A stretch of DNA of 64,000 nt from an uncultured Pelagibacteraceae bacterium (GCA_902603555.1 CACKVD010000002.1:36282-100281), one strand, 5' to 3'; numbered from the stretch's first letter, positions 1-10,252 are shown. Notes: generated from the letters alone by a model not told the origin. Numbers and translations are program-made.

Positions 1-255
1 ATAGTTCCCATAAGTCCATTTAGACCAAGAAGATGGAAAGGAAAGATTGTAAACGACAATTCTAAAATAAATATTGTAAATTTAAATCCGCTAAAAAGAC
101 CAATAAGTGCAGTAGCCGATAATTTAGAGGTAAGAAATGCAAAGAATATTATTATTAAGTCAAATAAAAAGATTAAATTTAATTTATTATATGATCAAAA
201 TAGAAGCTTACAAAAAAAAATTAAGATTGAGCAATTAAGAAAAGAAACAAATTAA
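1..255 (+). CDS. nadK: NAD kinase, C-terminal part (5' truncated by window)
   Basis: Frame 1 reads IVPISPFRPRRWKGKIVNDNSKINIVNLNPLKRPISAVADNLEVRN...KETN*, resembling the C-terminus of alphaproteobacterial NAD kinases. Confidence 0.75.
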   Translation: MVPISPFRPRRWKGKIVNDNSKINIVNLNPLKRPISAVADNLEVRNAKNIIIKSNKKIKFNLLYDQNRSLQKKIKIEQLRKETN

Positions 256-257
256 TT

Positions 258-1031
258 TTATTTAATAATGGTCTTTACAGTTCCTAACTTTTCTATTTTT
301 CCCGTGTAAAGACCTTTACCTTTAATTGGAACAACTCCAACAGATGAACCCGTAAAAACCCAAAAATCTTTATTCAAGTTTATTTTATCTTTTTTGACTT
401 TATTTAATACAAATCTTAATGAATTTAATGGATTTATATAAACAGTGCTTGTATTGCCATCTACACTCTGATTAATTTTTTTGTTAGCAATATTCGTTTT
501 TAAATTGCTAATTTTTATTTTCTTATATTTTTTTATAGATCCTACGAGAAATTTTACATTAGCTCCAAAATCACTACATAAATCACCAAAAGAAGTAATT
601 CCTTTTTTTCTTTGTCTGTAACCAACTACTTCGATACATGGTGCCATGTGAGAAATAAAGTTAGATATATTTTTTACTGTTATTGAACCTTTTGATGAAA
701 AAAAAGATTTTTTTATTTTATAACAGACTTCAAGTTCGATACCTAAAGTTGATTTATTTATTTTTACTTTTTTTCCACTTTTCAAAAAATTTCTTTTATA
801 TACAGAAGCATAAAATGGTTCTTTTTCTTTAAATTTTTTAATTAAAGGAATACCAGTACCAGCAGCCTTAAAGCCAATTACTGGATGTTTTATTTTACTT
901 TCACATAAGACTCTTAATTTTTGTGCCTCTTTGAGTTTTTTTGTAAATTTAGATGGGATCGGTGCAATTATTTTATTTTTAAGAAAAGCATTTACAAGTT
1001 TATCAGATGTTTTTTCTAGTAAAGATTTCAT
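258..1031 (-). CDS. 2-keto-4-pentenoate hydratase-like (MhpD/FAH superfamily) protein
   Basis: 257-aa ORF; KAAGTGIPL..., GIELEVCYKI and VVGYRQ...DLCSDFGAN segments resemble the hydratase branch of the FAH superfamily. Confidence 0.6.
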   Translation of the reverse strand: MKSLLEKTSDKLVNAFLKNKIIAPIPSKFTKKLKEAQKLRVLCESKIKHPVIGFKAAGTGIPLIKKFKEKEPFYASVYKRNFLKSGKKVKINKSTLGIELEVCYKIKKSFFSSKGSITVKNISNFISHMAPCIEVVGYRQRKKGITSFGDLCSDFGANVKFLVGSIKKYKKIKISNLKTNIANKKINQSVDGNTSTVYINPLNSLRFVLNKVKKDKINLNKDFWVFTGSSVGVVPIKGKGLYTGKIEKLGTVKTIIK

Positions 1032-1035
1032 TATG

Positions 1036-1839
1036 TTAATCTATAACGGACATTGGATCGAGTCTAGTTTGAAACCAATTTACTCTAAAATCTAAATGAG
1101 GTCCTGTAGATCTTCCCGTAGAACCAACTGTCCCAATAATATCTCCTTGATTGATTTTGTCACCAACTGAGACTAAGACAGTTTCTAGGTGTGAATATAT
1201 TGTTGAAATGCCATGTCCATGATCCATAATTATTGTCCCACCAGTGTAATAAAGATCGTCCTCTGCCATAGTTACAGTTCCTGAACCTGAAGATTTAATC
1301 ATCGTACCTTTTTTTGCAGCAATATCTATTCCATAATGAGGCCATCTAGGTTTTCCATTTAAAATTCTTTGGCTTCCATATACTCCACTTATAATTCCCT
1401 CAACAGGCATTATAAATTTATCTTTAAAAAAAGATAAATCAGAATTGATTGCTCTCGCTTCTCCAATTTTATTATTTTCTTCTTTAATCCTTTTATATAC
1501 AGATTCTGGTGGTGTAACCTTACTTTCCTCTAAGCCATCTATTCTTTGTATATTGTATTTTCTTTTTAAAACTTTCTTAATTATTTTTTCTTTTTTTCCG
1601 TTTTTTATTTCAATTATTGTTAAGTCAAATTTTCTATCTCTATCAATTCCAAAGACAAAATATCCATCCTTTGATACTTTAACTTCTTTTTTACCAATTA
1701 TAATTTGAGCCGCTGGATCAGTTAATCCAACAATAAAATGACCTTGTAAAAATTTACCTTTAAATTCTACTGCATTAATTTGTGTTGGAACAAAAATAAT
1801 TAAAATTAAAAATAATTTATTTATTATTTTGCAGTCCAT
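1036..1839 (-). CDS. M23 family metallopeptidase (LytM-like murein endopeptidase)
   Basis: 267-aa ORF with N-terminal signal; PHYGIDIAAKKGTMIKSSGSGTV...MDHGHGISTIYSHL...GDIIGTVGSTGRSTGPHLDFRV is a classic M23 signature. Confidence 0.9.
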   Translation of the reverse strand: MDCKIINKLFLILIIFVPTQINAVEFKGKFLQGHFIVGLTDPAAQIIIGKKEVKVSKDGYFVFGIDRDRKFDLTIIEIKNGKKEKIIKKVLKRKYNIQRIDGLEESKVTPPESVYKRIKEENNKIGEARAINSDLSFFKDKFIMPVEGIISGVYGSQRILNGKPRWPHYGIDIAAKKGTMIKSSGSGTVTMAEDDLYYTGGTIIMDHGHGISTIYSHLETVLVSVGDKINQGDIIGTVGSTGRSTGPHLDFRVNWFQTRLDPMSVID

Positions 1840-2591
1840 CCACCATCAACCAGTAATGAGGTTCCTGTAATCATAGATGCAGCATCTGATGATAAAAAAA
1901 CAGCTGCTGTAGCAACATCTGACAGTTCTGCAAATCTTCCAAGTGGAATATTTCCTAAAACTTCTTTTTTAAATTTTTTACTTTTTAAAAATTTACTAGT
2001 CATTGGAGTTACTACAAATGTTGGGCATACTGTATTTACTCTTATATTATATTTTGCAAGATCAATAGACATGCCCTTTGTAAGTCCCTCTAACCCAAAT
2101 TTTGTCATATTGTATACACTCCTTATTGGTCCACCAACGTGTCCCATTTGGGATGACATATTAACAATAGAACCACCAATTTTTTTTCTATTTTTAAGCT
2201 TTATCATTTTTAAGGCACATAGCTGCGCTAGATTAAAAGTTGCCATAGTATTAATTTTTACAAGATATTCCATATCTTTGGTTTTAACTTTTGTGAAATG
2301 CTCTGGGATGTTATTTCCAGCATTATTGATTAAGATGTCTATTTTAGATTGTTTATTTATAATTTCTTTAATTTTAATATAATTTGTGATGTCGCAAACG
2401 TAGGATTTACTTTTTGATTTAAATTTTTTTATCTTGCTAGAAACCTCATCCAAATCTTTTTTAGTTCTACTAATTATGATTAGATTTGCTCCAGCCTCTG
2501 CCAAAGCTATTGCACACGCTCTTCCAAGACCTTTTCCAGCACCTGTAATTACAGCAGTTTTATTTTTAAGATTATATTTTTTTAAGAACAT
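1824..2591 (-). CDS. SDR family oxidoreductase
   Basis: TGAGKGLGRACA nucleotide-binding motif, NNAGNN, YNMTKFG active site (Y-x3-K). Confidence 0.9.
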   Translation of the reverse strand: MFLKKYNLKNKTAVITGAGKGLGRACAIALAEAGANLIIISRTKKDLDEVSSKIKKFKSKSKSYVCDITNYIKIKEIINKQSKIDILINNAGNNIPEHFTKVKTKDMEYLVKINTMATFNLAQLCALKMIKLKNRKKIGGSIVNMSSQMGHVGGPIRSVYNMTKFGLEGLTKGMSIDLAKYNIRVNTVCPTFVVTPMTSKFLKSKKFKKEVLGNIPLGRFAELSDVATAAVFLSSDAASMITGTSLLVDGGWTAK

Positions 2592-3184
2592 TATAAAAAT
2601 AATATTTTAATATCTGTATAAATCAACTCAATAGCAACAAGAAGTATTGCTAATAAACCAGCCCAAGCAATCCATTTATATTTTTTAATCCAATTAGATA
2701 TTAATGTTGCTGCTGTAGCCATTAAAATTATTGACAAAATAAGACCAAAAACTAACAAACCATAATGGTCTCCTGCTGCACCAGCAACACCTAAAACATT
2801 ATCTAAACTCATTGTAAAATCTGCCAATAAAATTGTCCAAATAGCTTTTAAAAAACTTGAATTATCAACTTTAATGTTGTCTTCGTGATCAGCACCTTTA
2901 ATGACATCTGTATAAAGTTTATAGACTATATAAAGAAGAAGTAATCCACCTACTAATCTTAAACCTGTAATTTGTAATAAGTATGCTGTTAATAAAGTTA
3001 AAATTATTCTTAATATTACTGCTCCACCAATACCCCAAAAAATAATTTTTTTTCTTTGTTCTAAAGGAAACTTAGATGCAACCATTCCAATAATAATTGC
3101 ATTATCACCAGCTAAAACAAGATCGATTAAAATTATTTGACTTAATATAGTTAATTTTTCAGGGGTGAATAATTCAGCAAACAT
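2591..3184 (-). CDS. TerC/YjbE family integral membrane protein
   Basis: LVLAGDNAIIIGMVASKFP...LADFTMSLDNVLGVAGAA, the two conserved acidic TM motifs of the TerC family. Confidence 0.88.
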   Translation of the reverse strand: MFAELFTPEKLTILSQIILIDLVLAGDNAIIIGMVASKFPLEQRKKIIFWGIGGAVILRIILTLLTAYLLQITGLRLVGGLLLLYIVYKLYTDVIKGADHEDNIKVDNSSFLKAIWTILLADFTMSLDNVLGVAGAAGDHYGLLVFGLILSIILMATAATLISNWIKKYKWIAWAGLLAILLVAIELIYTDIKILFL

Positions 3185-4779
3185 TAGTTTCCTAGTATCA
3201 TATCAGCACCTTTTTCTGCAATCATTATCGTAGGAGCATTAGTATTACCTGATGTGATATTAGGCATTATAGATGCATCTATAATTCTTAAATTTTGTAT
3301 CCCATGGACTTTCAATTCATCATTTACAACTGAATTTTCATCATTTCCCATTTTACATGTACCTACTGGATGAAAAATAGTTTGGGTAAATTTACTCCCT
3401 TCTTGAACGAGTTCTTCATCAGATTGAAATTGAGAACCTGGTCTAAGTTCTTCAGGATGAAATTTTTGAAATGTTTCACTTTTAAAAACAATATCTCTTA
3501 CTAGTCTTAATCCATCAGCAGCAACTTTTCTATCATCTTGAGTAGATAAATAATTCATTTTAATTTTTGGTTTTTCTCTACTGTCACTACTTACAATATT
3601 AATCTCTCCACGACTTGTTGGCCTAATATTTGCTACAGTAGGTGTGAAGGCATGAAAATCATGAAGTGCAGCACCACCTAATTTATCTGTACTTATTGGT
3701 TGGACGTGAAATTGTAAGTTAGGAGTCTCTCTTGATGAGTCACTTTTAGCAAATAAACAAAGTTGACTTGCACCCATTGTCATAGGACCAGATCTATTAA
3801 ATATAAACTCTAAACCAATTAATAAATTTCCAAATAAGCTATTAATTTTTTTATTTAAAGACTTGATATTCTTAATCTTGTAAACTGGCCTAAACATTAA
3901 ATGATCTTGTAAATTTTTACCTACACCATTTAACTCCTTTACTACTTTAATGCCCAAATTTGTTAGCTTGTTTCCACATCCAATTCCAGAGGTCTGCAAT
4001 ATTTGTGTAGATCCAATAGAACCGGCACTCAATAGAATTTCTCTATTTGCTTGAATTGTGAATAATTGATTATCTTTCCAAAATGATACACTAACAGCTT
4101 TGGTTCCTTGGAAATTAATTTTTTGTACATGACAATTAGTTTCAATTTTCAAATTTTTTCTTTTTTTTACTGGATTTAAATATCCAACTGCAGCACTACA
4201 TCTTAAACCATTTTTTTCAGTTACTTGGAAATAACCACATCCAAAATTATCTCCTTTATTAAAATCATCTACCTTGGGAATTCCTTTTTCTTCAGCAGCA
4301 TCCATAAATTTTTCTAATAAATCTAATTTTATTCTTGGATCAGAAACTGATAATGGCCCATCGCTACCATGAAATTCATTTTTACCTCTTTCTTGATTTT
4401 CTGATTTAATAAAGTACGGCAAAACATCTTTCCACCCCCAACCTTTATTTCCTAGTTGTCTCCAGATATTATAATCTTGTTCTTGTCCCCTTATATACAA
4501 CAGTCCATTAATTGATGAACTCCCACCTAAAGTTTTCCCTCTAGGATATGGAATGGATCTATTAGCCATAGTTTCATCGGGCTCAGTATTATAACACCAA
4601 TCAACTTTTGGGTTATGCATAGTTTTATAATAACCAACTGGAATATGAATCCATGGATTATTATCTTTGCCGCCTGCTTCGATTAAAAGAATTTTGTTTT
4701 GTGGATTTTCTGAAAGTCTATTGGCTAAAACACACCCAGCTGATCCGGCACCAATAATTATAAAATCAAATTTTTCCAT
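3184..4779 (-). CDS. GMC family oxidoreductase (choline dehydrogenase-like)
   Basis: FIIIGAGSAGCVLANRLSE FAD motif; PRGKTLGGSSSINGLLYIRG; FHPVGTCKMG...NAPTIMIAEKGAD C-terminus. Substrate not determinable. Confidence 0.92.
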   Translation of the reverse strand: MEKFDFIIIGAGSAGCVLANRLSENPQNKILLIEAGGKDNNPWIHIPVGYYKTMHNPKVDWCYNTEPDETMANRSIPYPRGKTLGGSSSINGLLYIRGQEQDYNIWRQLGNKGWGWKDVLPYFIKSENQERGKNEFHGSDGPLSVSDPRIKLDLLEKFMDAAEEKGIPKVDDFNKGDNFGCGYFQVTEKNGLRCSAAVGYLNPVKKRKNLKIETNCHVQKINFQGTKAVSVSFWKDNQLFTIQANREILLSAGSIGSTQILQTSGIGCGNKLTNLGIKVVKELNGVGKNLQDHLMFRPVYKIKNIKSLNKKINSLFGNLLIGLEFIFNRSGPMTMGASQLCLFAKSDSSRETPNLQFHVQPISTDKLGGAALHDFHAFTPTVANIRPTSRGEINIVSSDSREKPKIKMNYLSTQDDRKVAADGLRLVRDIVFKSETFQKFHPEELRPGSQFQSDEELVQEGSKFTQTIFHPVGTCKMGNDENSVVNDELKVHGIQNLRIIDASIMPNITSGNTNAPTIMIAEKGADMILGN

Positions 4780-4901
4780 TTCTAGTTGAATAGTAGTTTT
4801 TATTTTTTATTATTTATACGCAATATTAATCAATTGTCACTTGTGTCAGCTATATTTTTCTGATTGTATGCGTCCTTTATAATTAACAAGAGGAAAAAAT
4901 A

Positions 4902-5996
4902 ATGAAAAAAATCATTTCAATGTTATTTGCGACTATTTTAGTCCTTGGATTTACATCAAGTGCTAATGCAGCAAAAACACTTAAATGTCAGACTGTTCTA
5001 AACACTAAAGCTGATGAAGTGAAAATGTTAAAGGACTTTACTGACACAGTAACTGAGTTAACGAGTGGATCGTTAAAGTTTGAAATACTACCTGCAGGAG
5101 CTGTTGTTGGAGTTAAAGAGACTCTAGACGCAGTAGACAAGGGATTGATCGATTGTGGTTTCGCATGGACACACTATTGGTCAGGTGATCACCCTGCTGC
5201 TATGTTATTTGGTTCGCCAGTAGCTGGTGGTGGTGTTGGTATTGACAACTTGGCTTTCTTATCTTGGTTCCAATATGGTGGTGGTAAAGAATTATACGAC
5301 CAACTTTGGAAAGAAATGGGAAGAGACATTAAAGGATTTATGCTTCAACCAGTTGGACCAGAAGCTTTAGGTTGGTTTCCAAAACCAATTAAAGATATGG
5401 CTGACTTTAGAAAATATAAGTTCAGAACTCCTCCAGGAATTCCAGGACAAACTTATAAAGACATCGGTATAGCATCTGTTGCTATGGGTGGTGGAGATAT
5501 TCTACCAGCTTTAGAAGCAGGAACTATCGATGCTGCTGAGTGGTGTTGTCCGAAGCCAGATATGGTTTTTGGTTTCCAAAAAGTGTTAAAGCATTATTAC
5601 CTACAAGGATTACACCAAGTAGTGGTAAATGCTGACTTTTATATTACTGGAAAAACTTATAAAGCAATGAGTGCTCATGAGAAGAAGTCTCTTGAAGTTG
5701 CTGCTAATGCTTCATTAGCAAAATCTTTAAGCTACAGAATCTATGAAAACGGAAAAGCTTTACAACAGTTAACTACTAAGCATGGAGTAAAATTAGAAGA
5801 CACTCCATCTGACTACTTCGTAGAATATATGGCTGCAGCAAAAGCAACTTTAAACAAAAATGCTGAGAAAAATGCATTTTTCAAAAAAGTATATGACTCT
5901 ATGAAAGAGTTTGCTGATGTTGCCGTTCCTTTCTGGAGTGGTGCTCAAATGTCTAATGCGAAGCTAGGAATGGCTCACGCAGCAACATTAAAGTAA
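4902..5996 (+). CDS. dctP: TRAP transporter substrate-binding protein (DctP/TakP type)
   Basis: Signal peptide; family pattern with KFRTPPGIPGQTYKDIGIASVAMGGGDILPALEAGTIDAAEW; followed by dctQ and dctM; AAGAGGA ribosome binding site upstream. Confidence 0.93.
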   Translation: MKKIISMLFATILVLGFTSSANAAKTLKCQTVLNTKADEVKMLKDFTDTVTELTSGSLKFEILPAGAVVGVKETLDAVDKGLIDCGFAWTHYWSGDHPAAMLFGSPVAGGGVGIDNLAFLSWFQYGGGKELYDQLWKEMGRDIKGFMLQPVGPEALGWFPKPIKDMADFRKYKFRTPPGIPGQTYKDIGIASVAMGGGDILPALEAGTIDAAEWCCPKPDMVFGFQKVLKHYYLQGLHQVVVNADFYITGKTYKAMSAHEKKSLEVAANASLAKSLSYRIYENGKALQQLTTKHGVKLEDTPSDYFVEYMAAAKATLNKNAEKNAFFKKVYDSMKEFADVAVPFWSGAQMSNAKLGMAHAATLK

Positions 5997-6017
5997 TCAG
6001 TAATTAATCTAAATTTG

Positions 6018-6054
6018 TTAGAGCGGACTTTTATAGTCCGCTCTAATTTTTTTT
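6018..6054 (+). terminator. Rho-independent terminator-like hairpin between dctP and dctQ
   Basis: TTAGAGCGGACT (6018-6029), loop TTTAT, AGTCCGCTCTAA (6035-6046), followed by T8 (6047-6054); perfect 12-bp stem. Confidence 0.9.
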
Positions 6055-6066
6055 AATCAGAATTTT

Positions 6067-6681
6067 ATGGCAGAAGAACCATCAAAGTTAGATATATCAG
6101 ATGAAATGATCGCTGAAAGGCGAGGTGGTTCAGGTAGAATGCCAGATGACATGCCATTATGGATGGCAAAATCAATTGTTAATATAGACAAATTTAGCAA
6201 ATGGGTTGGTAATGTAGTTTGCTGGATATTAATGCCTTTAATATTTGCAATGACCTACGAAGTGTTAGCAAGAAAATTGTTTCATTCACCAACTATATGG
6301 GCCTACGACATAAGTCGATTTTTATATGGAGCATTATTTATGTTAGGAGCAGGCTATGCTCTTTCGAGAGGTGTTCACATAAGAGCAGACTTTTTATACA
6401 GAAATTTTAAAACTAAAAATCAAGGGCTTATAGATTTTTGGCTTTATTTAATATTTTATTTTCCCGGTTTAATAGTTTTTCTTTATATGACTATTGGCTA
6501 TGTGGGCGAGTCTATACAAAGAGGTGAGAGGGGCATGGATACAACATGGATGCCCTATATGTGGCCTATAAAAACCTGTTTATTAATTGGAATTATTTTC
6601 TTACTTATTCAGGGAATTTCAGAATTACTTAAAAGTTATTGGGCTGCAAAAAAAGGTCAGTGGCCAGGAGAGTCTAAATGA
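6067..6681 (+). CDS. dctQ: TRAP transporter small permease subunit
   Basis: 204-aa multi-TM ORF between DctP and DctM; VLARKLFHSPTIWAYDISRFLYGALFMLGAGYAL...VHIRADF. Confidence 0.9.
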   Translation: MAEEPSKLDISDEMIAERRGGSGRMPDDMPLWMAKSIVNIDKFSKWVGNVVCWILMPLIFAMTYEVLARKLFHSPTIWAYDISRFLYGALFMLGAGYALSRGVHIRADFLYRNFKTKNQGLIDFWLYLIFYFPGLIVFLYMTIGYVGESIQRGERGMDTTWMPYMWPIKTCLLIGIIFLLIQGISELLKSYWAAKKGQWPGESK

Positions 6682-8012
6682 TTGCAGAATTTATGGATCC
6701 AGCAATTTTAGGATTTATCCTCGTTGGAGTAATGCTTTTTGCAATATTTGTTGGTTTTCCAATTTCGTTTACTTTAATTTTTTTAGGTTTTGTATTTGGC
6801 TACTTGGGATTCGGAAAATTAGTTTTCTATTTAATGACCCTCCAATTTTCTATGGTAATGACCGAACAGACTTTAGCCGCTGTTCCACTTTTTGTCTTTA
6901 TGGGAATAATGATGGAACAGGCTGGATTAATGGAAAGATTATTTTCTGCCTTTCAATTAATGTTAGCTAAAGTAAAAGGCTCTTTATATTATGCAGTTTT
7001 ATTTGTTTCAGTAATATTTGCAGCCGCTACAGGAATTGTTGGTGCCTCAGTTACAATTTTAGGAATTATGGCAGCAAAATCCATGAATAGATCAGGATAC
7101 GACGTCAGACTTGCAGCAGGGACAATCACTGCCGGTGGAACTTTAGGTATTTTAATACCTCCAAGCATCATGCTTGTTGTCATGGGCCCAATCATGGAAA
7201 TACCTGTGATTGATTTATTTGCGGCAGCTATTTTTCCTGGAATTTTACTTGCAACTTTATATGCGGCATACACCACTATCAGATGTATGATTAATCCAAA
7301 GCTTGGACCCGTTTTACCTGAAGACATGAGAGCTGCTAGCATGAAAGAAGTGTGGGTTGAGTTCTTTCTTGGGTTAGTTCCACCAGCAGCATTAGTATTT
7401 GCTGCTTTAGGAAGTATTTTGTTTGGATTCGCCACTCCAACAGAAGCTGCAGGCTGTGGTGCTATGGGAGCATTATTACTATCTTTAGCTTATAAAAAAT
7501 TAACATTACCAAAATTACAAGAAGCTCTTGTAAAAACTTTAGAGATCACCGCTTTAATAATGGTTTTAGTTGCAGCTTCTAATTTTTTTGGAGCAGTTTT
7601 TGCAAGATTAGGAACACCAACTTTATTAACTGAATTTTTATTGGGATTAGAAATGAACAAATATTTAATTCTGGCAATGATAATGGTTATGATTTTTTTA
7701 TTAGGTTGGCCTTTGGAATGGGTTCCTATCGTGATGATAATAATTCCAATTATATTACCTTTAGTTGAAGCATTAGGATTTAATTTAACATGGTTCGCAA
7801 TTTTAGTTGCCGTAAATCTACAAACCGCCTGGCTATCTCCTCCAGTTGCACTTTCAGCATATTTTTTAAAAGGAGTGGTACCGGAATGGGATCTTAAAGA
7901 CATTTATTATGGAATGATGCAATTTATGGTTCTGCAAGTAATAGGTTTAATTCTAATTATTGTATTTCCTCAAATTGCTCTTTGGTTGCCAACTCTCTTA
8001 TATGGACAGTAG
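6678..8012 (+). CDS. dctM: TRAP transporter large permease subunit
   Basis: 444-aa polytopic ORF; GILIPPSIMLVVMGPI, FATPTEAAGCGAMGALLL motifs; 4-nt overlap with dctQ. Confidence 0.95.
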   Translation: MIAEFMDPAILGFILVGVMLFAIFVGFPISFTLIFLGFVFGYLGFGKLVFYLMTLQFSMVMTEQTLAAVPLFVFMGIMMEQAGLMERLFSAFQLMLAKVKGSLYYAVLFVSVIFAAATGIVGASVTILGIMAAKSMNRSGYDVRLAAGTITAGGTLGILIPPSIMLVVMGPIMEIPVIDLFAAAIFPGILLATLYAAYTTIRCMINPKLGPVLPEDMRAASMKEVWVEFFLGLVPPAALVFAALGSILFGFATPTEAAGCGAMGALLLSLAYKKLTLPKLQEALVKTLEITALIMVLVAASNFFGAVFARLGTPTLLTEFLLGLEMNKYLILAMIMVMIFLLGWPLEWVPIVMIIIPIILPLVEALGFNLTWFAILVAVNLQTAWLSPPVALSAYFLKGVVPEWDLKDIYYGMMQFMVLQVIGLILIIVFPQIALWLPTLLYGQ

Positions 8013-8037
8013 AATATTTTAGTTTTATATTGTTTAA

Positions 8038-9495
8038 GTGAGTCAACAAAAGTCAAAAAAAACTCTAATTAATTGGGATTTGGTCTCTGTAAATCCCAAC
8101 GATAAAAATTGGGACTGGAAAGATTTATTTTGTTTTTGGGGCATAAATATTCAAAGCATTATAGGATTTTCACTTATTGCGTCTCTATATTTTATATATG
8201 ATTTAAATTCATTTGTTGTTTTTTTTGGAACGTTATTGGGTTCACTACTAGTATATTTTTTTTCAAATTTAATTGGTAAACCATCACAAAATTATGGTTT
8301 ACCCTTTGTAGTTTTGTTGAGATCGTCTTTAGGTTTCAATGGATCAAAATTATTTGGTTTATTCAGATGTTTAGTAGGAATTTTTATGTTTGGTATTCAA
8401 ACATACTTTCTATCAAAAGCAGTTGTCTATTTAATAAGAATAGGAATTTTTTCATATAATTCTGAATTCCTTGATCAAGATATTTTTTTAACTTTTTTTT
8501 TAGGTTTAAACATTATTGATTGGTTTTCAATTACACTTGTAATTTTTGTTCAAGGTTTTTTATTTAGTGCTGGAATGATTTTAAATAAAAAATTAATAAA
8601 GTTTTCTGCCATTGCAGTTTATTTAGGAATGACTGTTTTCTTTTTTTCAATTTTATTAAGTGACGTAAAATTTACATCAAATGCATTTATAAAATCTTTT
8701 GATTATAGTAATTTTGTTGATAAGAATAATATTGCACCTTTAATTACTGTAACAGGTACAATTTTTGCATACTTTTCAATTATAATTTTAAGTTTTGGTG
8801 ATTTTTCTCGTTACGTTAAAAATGAGAATGAACTTAAAAAAGGAAATTTAAGTTTAATATTAAACTTGTTTATTTTCTCATTTTTTACATTATTTATTGT
8901 TACTGGAGCAGATGCTTTTTTAAAACAAGATCCTGAAAATTTGAATAGAATACTCACAAATCCTTCAGATATAATTGGAAAATTAGATAATTTACTAATT
9001 ACAAATTTAGTTTTGATTTTTATAATTATTGCCTCAGCATCAACAAATTTGATTGCAAACTTTATACCATCACAATATTCATTAATTAACCTTTCTCCTT
9101 CATCACTTACTTTGAAAAGTTCTAGTTTTATAATTGTACTGATGGGTTTTTTAGTAGGAATTTTTTGGTTAACCTACTTAAGTCAAATTGGAATTTTATC
9201 TTTTATAGATACTTTTAGTGCATTATTTGGTCCAATATTTGGAATTATGATTTCAGATTTTTATTTAATAAGAAACAAGAATTTAATAAATAAAGATATT
9301 TATTCGTTAGAAAGTAATGGAGAATATTTTTATTCTGGAGGGTGGCATATTAAAGGAGTTTATTCTTTAATTTTAGGTTTTATTTTTTCAGCATCAACTA
9401 TTTGGAATTCAAATTTAATGTTTCTACATTCATATTCATGGATAATAGGTGCATTTGTTGCTGGATTTACATATTATTTATTAGCAAAAAAATAA
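8038..9495 (+). CDS. NCS1 family nucleobase:cation symporter-like permease (GTG start)
   Basis: 485 aa, about 12 TM; NWDWKDLFCFWGINIQS, YGLPFVVLLRSSLGFNG, FGDFSRYVKNENE, FSALFGPIFGIMISDFYLIR patterns of NCS1 transporters. Confidence 0.8.
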   Translation: MSQQKSKKTLINWDLVSVNPNDKNWDWKDLFCFWGINIQSIIGFSLIASLYFIYDLNSFVVFFGTLLGSLLVYFFSNLIGKPSQNYGLPFVVLLRSSLGFNGSKLFGLFRCLVGIFMFGIQTYFLSKAVVYLIRIGIFSYNSEFLDQDIFLTFFLGLNIIDWFSITLVIFVQGFLFSAGMILNKKLIKFSAIAVYLGMTVFFFSILLSDVKFTSNAFIKSFDYSNFVDKNNIAPLITVTGTIFAYFSIIILSFGDFSRYVKNENELKKGNLSLILNLFIFSFFTLFIVTGADAFLKQDPENLNRILTNPSDIIGKLDNLLITNLVLIFIIIASASTNLIANFIPSQYSLINLSPSSLTLKSSSFIIVLMGFLVGIFWLTYLSQIGILSFIDTFSALFGPIFGIMISDFYLIRNKNLINKDIYSLESNGEYFYSGGWHIKGVYSLILGFIFSASTIWNSNLMFLHSYSWIIGAFVAGFTYYLLAKK

Positions 9496-9499
9496 AAAA

Positions 9500-10252
9500 A
9501 TGGAAAAAATTAACTTTGATTTTAAAAATAGAACTGCTCTTGTTACTGGTGGAGCCCAAGGATTTGGTCTAGATATTGCTAAACGTTTTTTAAATTCAGG
9601 TGCAAAGGTAATAATTTGGGACATAGATCCTAAAATGACAGAAAAAGCTAAGAGAGATTTAGATAACGCGAATTTAAGCTCAAATATTGTAGATATATCT
9701 AATTATAAAGAAGTTGAAAATTGCATAAAAGAAATAACAAAAAAAACAAATATTGATATTTTAATCAACAATGCTGGAATAACAGGTCCTACAGCATCAT
9801 TATGGGAATATGATGTGGAGATGTGGAAAAAAGTTGTTGATATTAACATAATGGGAACTTTCAACTGTTGCAGAACAATAGTGCCCAATATGATTAAAAA
9901 TAACTACGGTAGAATTGTAAATGTTGCTTCAGTTGCTGGAAAAGACGGCAATGCTAATGCAAGTGCATATAGTGTTGGAAAAGCAGGAGCTATAGGTCTC
10001 ACGAAATCTCTAGGTAAAGAACTTGCTGACAAAAATATAGCAGTTAATGCAATCACACCTGCAGGTGCTAATACTCGAATTTTGGACCAAATGACTAAAG
10101 AACATGTCCAAAGAATGCTTTCCAAGGTACCAAGAGGCAGATTTTTAGAGGTTGAAGAATTCACATCCTTAGTCTGTTGGCTTTCCTCAGAGGAGAATAC
10201 TTTTTCAACTGCAGCTGTATTTGATATAAGTGGTGGTCGTTCGACTTATTAA
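9500..10252 (+). CDS. SDR family NAD(P)-dependent oxidoreductase
   Basis: TGGAQGFGLDIAKRF, NNAGITGP, YSVGKAG motifs. Confidence 0.9.
   Translation: MEKINFDFKNRTALVTGGAQGFGLDIAKRFLNSGAKVIIWDIDPKMTEKAKRDLDNANLSSNIVDISNYKEVENCIKEITKKTNIDILINNAGITGPTASLWEYDVEMWKKVVDINIMGTFNCCRTIVPNMIKNNYGRIVNVASVAGKDGNANASAYSVGKAGAIGLTKSLGKELADKNIAVNAITPAGANTRILDQMTKEHVQRMLSKVPRGRFLEVEEFTSLVCWLSSEENTFSTAAVFDISGGRSTY

Noticed and set aside
1445-1708. Plus-strand ORF (87 aa) in the M23 gene
   Set aside because: Antisense shadow of a well-supported M23 peptidase; hydrophobic low-complexity translation
4780-4901. Possible operator in the GMC/TRAP divergent gap (TATACGCAAT ... ATTGTATGCG)
   Set aside because: The arms are not true inverted or direct repeats when aligned; only a possible -10 TATAAT (4878-4883) without a convincing -35
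6219-6970. Overlapping plus-strand ORFs 6219-6410 and 6587-6970
   Set aside because: Alternative-frame shadows of dctQ and dctM, no family resemblance
6989-7903. Two minus-strand ORFs (148 and 137 aa) opposite dctM
   Set aside because: Antisense to a conserved transporter; no start-site or homology support
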